From: Ixodes scapularis
Lineage: Eukaryota; Arthropoda; Arachnida; Ixodida; Ixodidae
Direction of reading: 5' to 3'
Assembly: GCF_016920785.2 (NCBI RefSeq)
Contig: NW_024609857.1
Coordinates: 65,702,488 to 65,766,487 of the forward strand
Length of the DNA: 64,000 nucleotides
The notes beneath the pieces are model-generated. The model was given only the letters and a program-made list of their open reading frames with translations, did not search any database and was not told the origin of the DNA. This document shows positions 10,850 through 22,982 of this stretch, piece by piece; the first letter of the stretch is position 1, and every line of letters begins with the position of its first letter. Both the position numbers and the translations under genes were made by a program.

Positions 10850-13800
10850 TTACAACTCTTCATGACACTCTAGACTAATCCTCTAAATGCATTCTGCTTT
10901 AGGAAATTATATAACTTTTTTTTTTACACCGCCGAGCTTTGCGTGAGAGTGTACACTTGGAATAACAGTGTGAGGTTAGGAGCCAGTGGGCATAAAACGA
11001 GTTGTTTCTACGAGACGGAATTCCACGTATTGGTCATTGTACGGATTGTGTGAGTCTTCCGACATTTCCCAATCTCTGGCGCATTAAGAATTACGCAAGC
11101 GCTAGCAGGCATTGAGGTAGCTTAAGAGATTGCAGAGTAACACCCACCATTTTGACAGTGCGCTTTCCGCTCAAGGTCAAGGTGAGTTGAAGGTCGCTAG
11201 AGTTGCATCACAAAGTTTGTGACGCGGTTTCTGTGACGTAAACTAGTGACAACTCAACCGCTTTCTTATCGTTCTGAGGTCCAGTGAAAGAGGGAGAAAC
11301 TGGAATCGATGAGTACGTCTGCTACGGAACAAGTCGCCATGTAGCTGCGGGAAAAATGGAAACCAATCTGTTGCTGAAATGACATTCGGTCCTCGTTCCT
11401 TTTACTCGGTATTTACCTTCTTTCACGTCCACCAATGGTAATTGGAATTGAAGTTACGTAATCATAGTTACTCTTCATCTGGTATTTCGAGTAGATAAAT
11501 CTAACAGGAATTTTAGCTCTTTCTGTAACATTGGCTGGTGCTGGTCCTGCGCAATTATAATTGCAGCCAAAGAAGGCGACGGACAGCAAAATCTCTATAC
11601 TCCTCACAAATATGACACTCTATAAAACTGATAAGTTAACAGAATAAGTGACAAATAATGACACCCTATTCTTTCCAGGCTAAAAAAACGTTAGTAAAGT
11701 TTTTTTTTTTTTTTTTTTTTTATTGCCGCCGTTCTTTTTCCCCTAATTTTCTGGCGGCGCTTTTTTGGTTGTTCGTAAGTATGGATCTTAAACATGGAAA
11801 GCGTTGGTCGTGTCGACAATTACGACAAAAAAAAAAAAAGAACGGCAGTGCGTTTGCCAATGGCCTTCCTTATCTGGCGGCTCGAGGACGGTCCGAAGCT
11901 TGGCGGCATTGGTCCGCAGATGCAGCGACTTCGCTCATCCACGAACCTATGCAAAGACCTGCGACTTATTTATGGTCCCAACCGACTCCCTATTTACAGA
12001 GAACACAGGTGAGTCCGGGGGGAAGCGTCCCCGGATGCTCTGTGCCGACAGCAGTACCACGACATCGGCGTGAACGAGCCGCGTGCTAGTGTGTACAAAT
12101 CTGCGACTTGTCTATTAACTCTTTCATGAAAATGGCGCCGTTTGTATGGGGTGCGACTCATATACACCAACTCAGCTCTCTGACTTCACACCGCTGCGGT
12201 GGTGTCAATACTGCGCATGCGCATATGCTTCCTCTCACGCTACTATGGTTTCTACGCGCACGCGCACTGCCCACACCTGGTGTGAGCAAACGCTGACTTG
12301 ATCGTAAACAGCGTGTTGTTCTGTACAACTGTGCGACTGTCAGACCGGCAAACACGTCAATATTCCTGTGCAAACTGTATACAAACATTTTATACCCATC
12401 GCTATTTTCATCAAATATTGAGAAGAAAGTTCTGGTTCTCGTATAAAAAATTACCGCGTGCTATTCAAAGATTACAATTAAAAAAAAGAGTAAAAAATGC
12501 AAAAATTTAAGCGCATTTTTTTTTATGATGCTGACTATCTGGCAACTAAATTTATAAAAAAAAGTCTAACAGACGAAACCGAACGTTGGACAGTTCATTA
12601 GACAACGTTGTAGCCTTCATAGGAAAAGTAGCTTGATGTTCTGTCGATAAACGGGGGAATATCGGCACTGAGATCAAAATGATTTCCGGCGACATCTTGC
12701 TGCAGTCGGCTTTCTCCCGTTCATTCCTCTGCTTATAGAATCTTTTGAATAAGGCTTCCAGTTGGAAACGGACATTGTGCGGAGTAGCTTGGTCACGTAC
12801 ATGGAGCTGCCTTCGTTTTTCATACTTAGAATGACAGGACCTCCGAAAACAGACGTCACACATATGTATTATATAAAAAATAAAAACCTCACGGCGGTAC
12901 TGGGTCACCAAACAAATAAATAATCATCAATAAAAATAATATTCTTCTTTATATTATATGCCCTTCTACTTCCTACGGCATTGCAGCATGATTTAGCTTA
13001 AAGTATATTACTACCATTATTAGTGTAACTACTATTTACCCTACATTAAGGGCTCATTTAACGAGCTTGATTTTGCCTCTTCATTTTTTAAAACTCTATG
13101 GATGCCAAAATGTTCCTACATTTTTGTGAAAAGAGTATCGATTCGCCACCACTGGAGTACTGATTTGAAGCGCTCTTTTTCTACCTCAGAGGAATCTTCG
13201 CTGCGTGTTACGTTTTTGAACTCTCGCTCTGTAACGCTTTATGGCAAAAGAGTTCGGTCATAGTACGTATCCTTTGTCTGTAAACCCCATGAAGTACAAG
13301 CACATTTATAATGAGGTATCAACTTAAAACTTTGCGCATGGTGATAAACATCCTCAAAATGACCTTAAATATGTTTCGTCATCTAGTATGCGTTGTTAAG
13401 TTTCAAAAAGGGGGGTAATGCGATTGCAAAACCAATAAGAACTGAAGCAATAAGGCGAAATATGAAGTGTCGAGTAATTTTTGCTTTATGGAGGAATCCA
13501 CTAATTTGAGATAATTACGTGACGTGCCAGCGAAAGTATATTTAGCTATTGAAAGCTGGTGTAAAGGCCGGCATGCTATGTACAGCCAGTTCATCGTCAG
13601 AGTTTACTAAACTCTACAATTGTGAGAATTCCGCCTTACCTTCTTTGATATCCTTTTTGTCATCGCTATTTGACTGCCCATGTCTCTCGTCCGCGCCTAT
13701 ATTTCAATTGCAGCGTCGGACCTTCTGAGACATTAGAAAGCTCTGGCAGACACAAGCTTTTGGAGCTTAAAAATAGTAGATTTATAATATATGCATATAC

Positions 13801-14672
13801 TACAGGCGAGTCATCCGCGATTTGATATTTTTCCAGTCACGCTTTTGCAACGATTCCAGGTTCAGTACTGAGACTTCAATGGTGAATCGCCAACATTTTT
13901 GGTTGACCGACAGCTTATGTATGATTATTGATACTAATGAATGCATGCTACTAATTAAATATGCAGAGACGTTTGAATGTTTTGGGTACGTGATTCTTCG
14001 CCGACGTATTGATCGCGGCAAGTTGAAACAATGCTGTAACGGGGAGTAAGGGCGGACCGCCTCGAGTGCAGCACTCAGGAAGGGTGAAGGGGGGGGGGGG
14101 GGGGGGGGGGGGGTGCAGCTGACCAGTGAAAGAGAAAGGGAAAGGAGGGGGGGATAGGAAACGGAGTGCCGCAGCACTGGGTGCCGCTGACCCTATGTGA
14201 CGCCATTGAGTTGACATCACGTTCTCGAGAAAGATGCTTCCCATACTAATCTAGAGCGTGCTTTCAAGAAACAACCGAAGCATTTGGATTTTCTCTCAAG
14301 AAAGGGCACACCTGAACTCCAAAGCGTGGTGGTTTCGAATTCATACCCCTGTCCGTTCAACGCTTGGGCTACTTTTTTTTTTTTTTTTTTTAATTATTAT
14401 TAATATTCTTAAACTATTATACTTTAACGCGTTTACAAATTTCCAGAGTTTGCTTTTAATGTCAGTAACAAGAAGGAAGTTCAATAAAATACAAACTAAC
14501 TTGACACTTTAGGATTATGATGCCATTTGTGTTGACGTAATGTTTGCGACTCTTTATGTTTCTTTCTTTCACTTGTGTCAACTTTGCCGTGTCTTCGTCG
14601 AGCGACTTGCCGGGTCCTGTCCCACAGACCTACCGTGGCTTGGACAGACCCGCACTTGTTGTACTGTGTCAT
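10850..14672. other. unassigned DNA with homopolymer tracts
   Basis: No gene is supported. It contains a T run (about 11700-11722), an A run (about 11828-11839), G runs at about 14089-14113 and a T run at about 14371-14391. Open frames at 11658-12089 and 12552-12911 show no family features. Confidence 0.5.
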
Positions 14673-15376
14673 CACTGATCTCTATGTCTATTTGCTGGAT
14701 CGCGTTTGACCAGCTCCTCCTATGGACCGGAATGCGGTCACTGGCGGCCATCTTTAGGTAGAGTTATATCATCTCTAGCCATCATAGTAATATGGCGGAC
14801 AGCGCAATGGCGGCAGGCTGCCATGAAAATAGCCGTAGATCTAGTACACTGTACCGTGGGTGACATTTCGTGCTTGATTGAAGTTGTTCGACGAAGCAGA
14901 TTCTTGAAACCCGGCGTGAACGGTAGCCTCATTTTTGAGGACCCGGCAAAAGTTCTACGAAAGCGCAGCACCGGGGGAAAGCAGCGCAGCTCGCATCAAA
15001 AACAGACTTCCGTACCGTCGTCTGCTTTCGATGCTTCTTTCGATGCGACTTTCGATACGTGCTGTGCTGCTTTTCTCCCGGTGCTGCGATTTCGTGAAAC
15101 TTTTACCAGGTCCTCAAAAACCGGACTACTGTTCACGCCGGGTTTCAAAAACATGTTTCGTCAAATAATTTTAATCAAGCACGCAATATCACCCACGCTA
15201 TTTTGACCGCAGCCTGCCAACCCACCTGCCAAAACGCTCTCTGCCATGGATGGATGATAGCGGCTGCAGCAGCTTACATTGGCTAGAGGTGATATAACTC
15301 TACCTAAAGATGGCCGCCAGTGACCGCATTCGCGGAGCGGGCAAACGCGATCCAGCAATTGTCATAGAGATCAGTG
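14673..15376. mobile_element. 704-bp hAT-type foldback with perfect 8-bp target duplication
   Basis: TGTGTCAT at 14665-14672 is repeated exactly at 15377-15384. The element begins CACTGATCTCTATG and ends with the complement. The arms pair again through GCTGGATCGCGTTTG, GCGGTCACTGGCGGCCATCT and TAGGTAGAGTTATATCA, and near the centre through AAGCGCAGCACCGGG. An exact 8-bp duplication is characteristic of the hAT superfamily. Frames of up to 166 residues cross it but are products of the inverted repeat, not a transposase. The element at 37281-37755 shares the CACTGATCTCTA terminus and also has an exact 8-bp duplication. Confidence 0.85.
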
Positions 15377-15407
15377 TGTGTCATTGAGTGATTACAGAAT
15401 AAAGGTT

Positions 15408-15585
15408 AGAATAATAATTATTTTAATAGCTGTTACTATTACTATAAGTGTTACTATTATCACTACCATTATAATGGCTGTTAGTTCCACTTTTAGTGTT
15501 ACTATTAGTATTACTATTAAAATTGCTGTTAATATTACTAATATTACTAGAGTATGTTACTCTTACTATATTAATTATTGCTAAA
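15408..15585. repeat. degenerate ATT/ACT-rich tandem tract
   Basis: Irregular repeats of TTACTATTA, GTTACTATT and ATTACTAAT. The frame crossing it (15378-15584) is an Ile/Thr/Val-rich translation of the repeat and is not a gene. Confidence 0.7.
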
Positions 15586-16658
15586 CACTGTCAAACGTCC
15601 TAGCAGAAAGCAATATATTGTTCCTGGTTACTGTAATAAACACTAATAGATATATCGATTGATTGATGACTATTACTCTATTTAGCCAAGGGGCATTTAA
15701 AACAGGTCGACTTTTGAGTTTTTTTATAAACAGGGTATTGTTGCGTATATACTCTACGAATTCCTATGAATGAGTGTTATATATAAAGGTAGTGTACAGC
15801 CATATATACCTCTTCAAGGAAAGTTTTCAGGAAAAGGAAGCCATTCGCTTCAGCTTCTTTCGTGCGCCTTTTGTTGTTTTTTTCTTTTTTTCCCGCTGGC
15901 GTAAAATGTACTTTCCCACCCAGACAGCGTTACGCGCTGACAGTCACTTACTTAATATAGTTCGCAGTCGGTGACGAAAAACATATGTGACTACGCATTT
16001 TCTCCCGCACTTTGCGCGCTATGATACCTCCAGCATTGCACTGGCACCCGTGCTGTGCAAGCGTTGACGAGGGCAAAATGTTCTCGCTTGCACCTGTACT
16101 TTGGTTGTTTCAACAACTCTTGTGACCAGTAAGAGTTGGAACCGTGGGCGTCAAGGTTGTCAAGATAACAAAATAAATGTACTTTCCAACAGTCTAGCAA
16201 CGCATTGAAAATAATAATAAAACTAGTAATAAAAGAAAAACTCAAAACACTGACGATGTCTTGACTGTCTAAAGACAGTTCAGTGGTATGCCTGCCTGGA
16301 ACGAGCCCAAGAACTTTGCCGCAAGCGCAGTTGCCAAGAACACGTACGCGTCAACATTACATCACACAACTGCGCTGAATTATTTTCACCTGATAATGAA
16401 GCCGGTTTAAAAATATTTTTCTTACTCGAGGCACTTCGGAATGATCAGTAGGGATGCAATACTGTTAAAGTCTCGGTTGAAGCAATACCACCGACAGTTT
16501 GTTTTCGAGCGCCATTCAGAAGTACAAAAATTTGTATGAGAAATCCCATAAACTGAGTGCAATGAAGCTTTCGACAAAGGTGATGCATTAATCTTATTCA
16601 AACTTCTTAAAAATAGGTTTCTAAGAAAAAAAAGCTATAAAAAAACATGTTATCATAT
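15586..16658. other. unassigned intergenic DNA
   Basis: No recognisable gene or element. Confidence 0.5.
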
Positions 16659-16749
16659 TTAGACCACTTGAGACTGGGTGGAAGAAACACGAAGACGTCT
16701 CAATTTGAGACGTCGTCGTGTTTCTTCCACCCAGTCTCAGGTGGTCTAA
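16659..16749. repeat. 91-bp near-perfect palindrome with a 1-base centre
   Basis: Two 45-base arms pair with only two mismatches around a single T. The outer ends are TTTAGACCAC and GTGGTCTAAA; the centre is GACGTCTCAA T TTGAGACGTC. The middle of each arm carries ACTGGGTGGAAGAAACACG or its complement. A transcript would fold into one long stem. It may be a young foldback or an inverted duplication. An assembly artefact is also possible, because inverted joins at near-zero spacing can arise from chimeric reads. Confidence 0.85.
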
Positions 16750-16914
16750 AAAATGGTAAATTTACACCAGCTCGCCTGCGCCCTAACTGTTTTTTCAAAC
16801 ATGTTATGTCCTTTGCACGGGAGGAAAAAAAAGCAAACCGCCGGGTTCACACTTCTACTGACGTATACACATACACATGGTACATGACATGGTCGTACCA
16901 ACCGAATGCAAGGG

Positions 16915-17096
16915 GGGCGCCTGGCCCCCCCCCCTCGCAGTTCCCAGAGTGGAGGGCCAAGGCATATTTTTTGCCCCCCCCCCCCCCGAAACAGCCGTCA
17001 GTGGGCAGGGCAAACACTGACCGGCGCACCGCGCCCCGGTCATCGGGGGGGGGGGGGGGGGGGGGGAGGGGTTGGTTTGCCCCCCCCCCCCCCCTC
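16915..17096. repeat. cluster of poly(C) and poly(G) runs
   Basis: Long C runs at about 16925-16933, 16975-16987 and 17081-17094 alternate with a long G run at about 17045-17066. Opposed G and C runs could pair with each other. Frames of up to 165 residues through here are Pro/Gly homopolymer artefacts. A similar block is at 49296-49508. Confidence 0.7.
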
Positions 17097-17099
17097 ATA

Positions 17100-18239
17100 A
17101 ACAAGTTGGTACACCACTGGTACATGAACTTGAAAAGTTCTTAGAGATGAACACCCTAAATCTTTATCCAGCAGATTCTAGAGTGTGAGTAGAACTCTAG
17201 AAGCGTGAGTAGCAGACGTCAACCATATGGTTTGTTTTCTTCATTCCCTACTGAATGGGAAATGCCCGAGTTTTTCTTTCGTGATTTATTTCTTCAAAAC
17301 CTACATTCAAGACATTTTAATATAATAAATGCACCACCTAAGGACATCTTCGAAAAAAGTGCGACTGCACTTCTTTCATTAGCTTGTTTAAAATCTTTTT
17401 TTGTTACTCCCGAATAGCCTTTGAGAACCTCATGTAGAGACATATCCCGCTCCTTTCCCCACTAAGCGTCACCAATAGAGTATACACGTAGCGCCGCCTA
17501 GCCCGCGTCAGTGTCGCCGCCAGCGCCCCTGGCGGCGCCTCACAACGAGCACTACGCCACCACACCGCGACGCGAGGCCACTTGCCACTTGGGTTGGGTC
17601 GCGGATTCATAACCCATGACGTCACGAGCAAGCCTTATCTTCTAGGTGGCATTTTCTGAAGGCAGCATTCTACTGCACGTGAATTTCGAATGAGTTTCCT
17701 GACGTAAAATCGACAAGTTGCGTGATGTTTTTCGAGAATGCTCTTCTAACTTATATTTTTGTGTTGTTGTTAAATGTCAGTCGAGGTTTTTAGACGGCAT
17801 CTGTTGCATCCTAAATTTGCGTGTTTGGATTTCATTGAATTTCACGGGGTTTCCCCTTTTCGGAATAAGAAAAGGCGCACCTATTGGAAGAGCGCGTTTA
17901 CTTTAGGATTGCATCGATTTCAACAATCGAGTGTAGAAGCGGTTCTACTAAGGGCTTTTCAATAATTTTTTTAAGTGGCACGATGACTAAAATTTAGATA
18001 TAAAATGTAAATTCCGTTCAAATATTTTCAACGGAGTTCGGATATCAAGTACCTATTGCTATTCCAACGAACGGCAAATCGGTAGTTTAGCCCAATGTTG
18101 CAGTACAAAAAACTGCGTCCAAATTGCGTACTCAAAATATACTTTTCGTGTAAGGCCAGTGAAAATTTAAGGCGTGGAAGAAACTAACGCATCTGCAAGA
18201 AATCTTTATCTCAAACTCTTTTTTCTCTTTTTTTTTTTG
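17100..18239. other. unassigned intergenic DNA
   Basis: No gene is recognised. A short imperfect tandem pair lies near 17177-17215 (TCTAGAGTGTGAGTAG then TCTAGAAGCGTGAGTAG). A G run closes the interval at about 18239-18258. Confidence 0.5.
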
Positions 18240-18522
18240 GGGGGGGGGGGGGGGGGGGAGGTGGGCATTTGACTTATTGAAAAGCACGGCGAAAGAGCCC
18301 AGGGAGAACCTGAGTTCGCAAGCCCGCTGTCTAGTTCCGTGCGATAAAGTCCGCCTACTAGCGCAAGCGTCGCCATGGCAACGAGGCATCTTTCGAATGC
18401 CGTCTGCTGAAGTGAACGTGGCCACGCTAGACCAAATGGGACACGCCGTTGGGAAGGTCGACGCTGAGTGCGGAAAACTGTCGCCTGGCGAACCCTCGGT
18501 GGTTCCGACGAAGCCTATGCGA

Positions 18523-18727
18523 AGCGCAAGTTCGTCTGCTTCTTACTAGGGTTGCGATGATGCCAGAACGCCGAGCTCTTATTGGCTGATTGAAAACAAA
18601 TAGTGGGTAGACCTCAAGGCATTCAGCATTGAGACCTACCCACCATCCTCTCAATCAAAGCCAATCAGAGCTCAGCGTCGTTCTGACGTCACCACAACTC
18701 CTGCGCAAGAAACAGACGACACACTCT
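18523..18727. repeat. palindromic repeat family, copy B
   Basis: Same unit as 3418-3616. GCGCAAGTTCGTCTGCTT opens the left half, and the inverted half closes with CTGCGCAAGAAACAGACGAC. The middle shows TGGGTAGACCTC facing GAGACCTACCCA. CCAATCAGAGCTC and its complement form part of the stem. Confidence 0.7.
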
Positions 18728-18756
18728 CCTCATAGCTTAGAGGCCAAACTATGTGG

Positions 18757-18963
18757 AGAGCAAGTGGCATGCTTCTTATGCAGGCGTTGCGGTGGCATCA
18801 GAAAGACGCCGAGCTCTGATTGGCTCTGATTGAAGGATAGTGGGTAGACCTCAAAGTAAGCTGTTATGAGGTATACCTACATTCCTTTACTGAGAACCAA
18901 TCAAATCTCGACACTCTGAAGTCACCACGACCCCTACAAAAGAAGCAGACGAACTTGCGCTCC
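18757..18963. repeat. palindromic repeat family, copy C (tandem to B)
   Basis: A second copy begins about 30 bp after copy B. It contains GCCGAGCTCTGATTGGCTCT, GATAGTGGGTAGACCTC and the closing AGAAGCAGACGAACTTGCGC. B and C are head-to-tail, which suggests a local duplication or an insertion next to an older copy. Confidence 0.7.
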
Positions 18964-19402
18964 GAATTGGTGACGTGAGCGATCGAAAGCGTCGCTGTGA
19001 CCCGCCTTCCACGATTGGCAGAAGGCTAACTAGAACGTCAGCAAAGGATTTATCATCGACTTAAGTAAGAGTAATATAAGAACTTAAATTTTCACGGTGT
19101 TTGCAGTGTTGGTTTCAGAGCGCAATGATTTCAAGCTTCCACCATGCTCATTACAAACACCATCGAACTTGCTGTTCGCAAGATAATGACGTCACGAGAG
19201 GGTACCATACGCGGGTGCCACCAAAACATATCGCCACCAGTAGCGTTGCGGCCTTGGTAGCAGACGGCATTCGGAAGATAGCGCTGCTGTGGCTGGCTTC
19301 AGACGTTCCGTTCGCGGGCGTGTCTATTAACCTTTGGGGGGGACCCTGGCAGACGGTATGGAGGTAGGAAGCTTCTGAAAGCAACATGACGCCACCAGAG
19401 TT

Positions 19403-19966
19403 CAGACATGCACGTAACTCGTTACTAATAACGAGTTAATTCGAGCTAGTTACTTTTCTCGGTAGCGAGTAACGTATTTAGTTACTTTTTTAAGAAAAAG
19501 AAAAAGTAACGTACTTAGTTACTTTTAAGACCAAGTAATAAGTAACGGTATTTCGTTACTTTTGAGGAGTAACATGTACAAATCTGTTTAAACAGCCTCG
19601 TGTTAATTCTAACCTGAGTATGCGTCTATTCAGACAAAGGCAGATGGGCAACCTAAAAAACAACTAAATAGTATAACAGGGTAGCAAAGTTTATCGCTGA
19701 ACACGTCAGTCGAGGTCTCCAGCTGAAATTGTTCCTCACTCTTCTAGAAGGTTGGACCTTCTAGAATCGTGTACAGAGCGAATGTAAACCCGGAGGTTTC
19801 CAACACCGGAAGGCACAGAACCTTCCCGTGTTGGAAACAGCAGAGAAAACAAAAGAGAGAGGGGAATCTCACATTCACCAGCTCTTCCTGAAGCAGAACA
19901 CTGCCGTTCCTTTGAGCGCATCAGTACAACTGATGACAGCTTGCTACTCCTAAAATGCAACGTCTA

Positions 19967-20013
<47 letters not shown>

Positions 20014-20175
20014 TAACAACAATTGGGATATTTGGTTCTCAAAATGGCGATAATGGAGGAAAAATAAAGCGTTATTGCGGCGAATTCATAAAGAGTATCG
20101 TATTTAGTTACCTTTTTAAACTAGTAACGAGTAACGTTATTTAGTTAGTTTTTTGGGGTAGCGTGTACATGTCTG
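19403..20175. mobile_element. hAT-like element with GTTAC-rich ends
   Basis: The ends are CAGACATGCACGTAACTCG and the complement of CAGACATGTACACGCTACC. The flanks CCAGAGTT and TCAGAGGT agree at 6 of 8 positions, compatible with an aged 8-bp duplication. Subterminal DNA is packed with GTAACGAGTAACG-type motifs on both sides, as in many hAT families. The interior (about 19742-20009) holds two hairpins and a 41-base A run, so something else may have inserted there. No transposase frame is present. Confidence 0.55.
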
Positions 20176-22261
20176 TCAGAGGTGAAGCCGGAGGAGACTT
20201 CCGGTTTAGCGGGCCACGCTCCCAAGGAAGACCGAAACCAAAAGACGCAATCAAACGGAACGGACAGCTGATTTGGCGCCAACAGCGGTTTTGGTGTGGT
20301 TTTCGTCACCCTTTGGAGACGTTCCCATCGGCTGCGACCTCTACTTCCGGCTTCACTTGGGATTTTATCAATTGGCTGTCCTAAGCCGGTATGAAGTACA
20401 ACTTTCATGAAATACAACACGAACGTGGCCGTCTGCTCCTGTAGAAATCATCTTTTTTATTTACTTCGCTTACAGTACGGCGGCATTGCATGGCTATTTC
20501 GGGCCGGTGGTTTGAGCAAATGCTGTTACTTAAGACCTTTAAGTAAAGGCACCATCTAAATAAATTCCATTACGAAATTCAAAACCTTCAGCCATTTTAT
20601 CTTCGTTGGTTTCCCTGTAGATTTTAACGCAGAATGTTCAACTTCGAACGTCTGTTAAACACAGCGCGGGGAAATCACTGATCGGCTTTCTTAAGCGTAC
20701 GGAGCTTGCACATTTCAGCACAGGGCAAAGTCAGAGGTAACCCGGTGAATATTGCAGTAACAAACAAAAAAAACATAAGAAAACGTTCCAGATGTATTCG
20801 TGTGTTTAGTTAAGTGCTCAGCGACCGGTTCGCACGAAGAACATTAGTTTAAAAAATTTGCTACGCTGCTTATGGAAGTGTTCGTTTAAATGTCACCATG
20901 GCTTTAGTCCAATACGAAAGTTCTAACGTATCCAGCTGCGCCGACACTGGAGCCTAAGGAAATCCGTGTGACCGGATTCGTTTAAGACCTTTCAAAAGCA
21001 GTCCGCTGTATCGAATACCCCAAATATTTCAGAAACCACGGATAAATTCTGCAACTTAGCTAGTTATATTATACCAGCTTTGTTAATATTGGCGAGTTGA
21101 GCGACGTATCGAAGTATCGACTCTGCAGTATCGAGTAGATATATGTATATTGTAAATCAATTTTTCTACAGTATCTTTTGTCGGTATCGGAAACACAATT
21201 ATTCAGGGTATCCGGCATCGGTATCGAAGATACATTTTTTTAAGTATTGTGCTTAGCTCTGTCAAATTTGATGGACTACCACTATTGTTATTACATTAAA
21301 ACGAAATAATGTCACAGGTATACAAACTCATCCTTTTAAACTTTACTTATGCTTTGAAACCGCTTTTATACTTACTCATGATTTTACAGGTTATAAGACA
21401 GAAATCGTCAACCAATTATAAGATTACTCATTGATCCAACTGACAAGTAATACCCGTAGTGCGAACCGAACCGTTTCAGCCTAAACACGTTCTTTAATCT
21501 TCCACGCGCTGAGAGTCAACACCATCGGCACCTAATGAACACGCAGGCATCCGGCTGTTCCCAAGTGCCCCCAATAAAACAGGCTTCTGCGGTATTCCTC
21601 GCGGCCAAAAGAAAAAGTCTTTGGGACGGTCTGGCAACATTGCGTCGACCGATGCGTGTTTGCGCGGACCGAGGCTCCATTGAACTCGTCTCTGGATATC
21701 AGTGTCTCCGCTTATTGCCGGAGAGGTGAGCGGACGCAAGATTGAGAGGGCGAGGGGAAGGGACCGACAGCGGGAGGAACAGGCGGAGGGACGAGGTAGC
21801 CGTGCGGGAGACGGAGAGTTGGAATGGAGACGCGAAAATAGCGTCCGAAGCTCTTGCGCTATAGCCCCTGTTTTCTTTGAAACGTTACGATAAGATTGCT
21901 TACATTAGAAACAAAATACACGCAATATGGCGAGCTCGACTCTCTGGCATAAAGAAGCACTAAAGGGGTCTTTAGTATATTTTTATGGAGCAAACCCAAC
22001 ATCAACGCAAAAGCATCCGAGAAAAAAAAATGTTATCCCGCGTGAATTTCTTTTTTACTATAAAAAACGACCGGACATTGGGAAATACCCCTTTTTCTAA
22101 CATATATCTCAGAGAAGGGGCTAGTCTCGATGTTAGCATTTTAGTAGGAAAGAAAACCAGGCGGGATTGCAATTTAGGATTTTGTATGGTGCTTAGGGCA
22201 CGTAAGCTAAATTTGCGTCGCAAAAGAAGAAGAAAAAAAAAAGGTGTGAAATATTATTCAA
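20176..22261. other. unassigned DNA with a GTATCG-rich patch
   Basis: About 20995-21245 repeats GTATCGA, TATCGAAGTATCG and CGGTATCG in a way that resembles one end of a transposon with subterminal motifs, but I found no partner end. A weak inverted pair GTGAAGCCGGA lies at about 20182 and 20350. About 21700-21850 is purine-rich. No gene is supported. Confidence 0.4.
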
Positions 22262-22980
22262 CAGAGTGATTCAAGGAGACGCCAGGCTCTTTAAATCGAC
22301 CGCAAAATTCGGTTTTTAACCTATCGCGCTGCGACTTTGTGCAGCGTTGCCCACAGATGGTGTATTTTTTTTTTTTGTAAAATTTGCAAAGAGCGAATTT
22401 ACCTGAGGAAAAAGTAAAGAAAGAAAAAGGCTTAGCTCATATTGAAACGTAGCGAAGCCACCGGTTTTCAAACAACACGGCGCCGTTTCGCAGGGGAGAC
22501 AAGAGATGGCGCAACGAGCGCCTCCAACGAACGAGCATACGGCGCCGAGAGCCAGCGTCTTTAGCAGACAATTTTTTCGACTCAAAAGCGGCGGGCGTTC
22601 CGTAGGCGGCGACAATCGCAGAAACAAAAACAGGCGCGGTAAAAAGGAACTGCAGTTTCTTGTCTGCTAAATACGCCGGCTCTTGGTGTCATATGCTCGT
22701 TCGTTGGTGGCAGTTGGCGTCGCGACCGCTTGCGCCATCTCTTGTCTCCCGTGCGAAACGGTGCCGTGTTTTTTGCAGACCGGTGGCGTCGCTGCGTTTC
22801 CATTGGAGCTAAGCCATTTTCTTTCTTTACTTTTTCCTCAGGGAAGTTCGCTCTTTGCAAATTTTACACAAAAAAAATGCACCATCTGTGGGCAACGCTC
22901 CACAAAGTCGTGCGCGATAGGTTAAGAAACCGAATTTAGCGGTTGATTTAAAGAGTCTGGCGTCTCCTTGAATCACCCTG
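22262..22980. mobile_element. 719-bp foldback element with arms of about 300 bp
   Basis: The ends are CAGAGTGATTCAAGGAGACG and the complement of CAGGGTGATTCAAGGAGACG. The arms pair through TTGCAAAGAGCGAA, CACAGATGGTG, GGAGACAAGAGATGGCGCAA and AACGAACGAGCATA to a loop at about 22571-22660. TA follows the right end but AA precedes the left end, so a TA target is likely but not proved. Frames on both strands across it are mirror images of the arms, not genes. Confidence 0.75.
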
Positions 22981-22982
22981 TA

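Noticed and set aside
11658..12089. 143-residue frame
   Set aside because: It begins in a poly(T) run and crosses a poly(A) run; it has no motif.
14706..15206. 166-residue open frame, the longest on the plus strand in this part
   Set aside because: It lies wholly inside the hAT foldback, and a mirror frame exists on the other strand. It shows no BED finger or hAT dimerisation motif.
15378..15584. Ile/Thr/Val-rich frame resembling a membrane segment
   Set aside because: It is a direct translation of a degenerate ATT/ACT tandem tract.
16647..17144. 165-residue open frame
   Set aside because: It runs through the 91-bp palindrome and then through C and G homopolymers; its Pro/Gly content is a composition artefact.
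20176..20362. small MITE with GTGAAGCCGGA ends
   Set aside because: Only about 11 bp of the ends pair, and no target duplication is seen.
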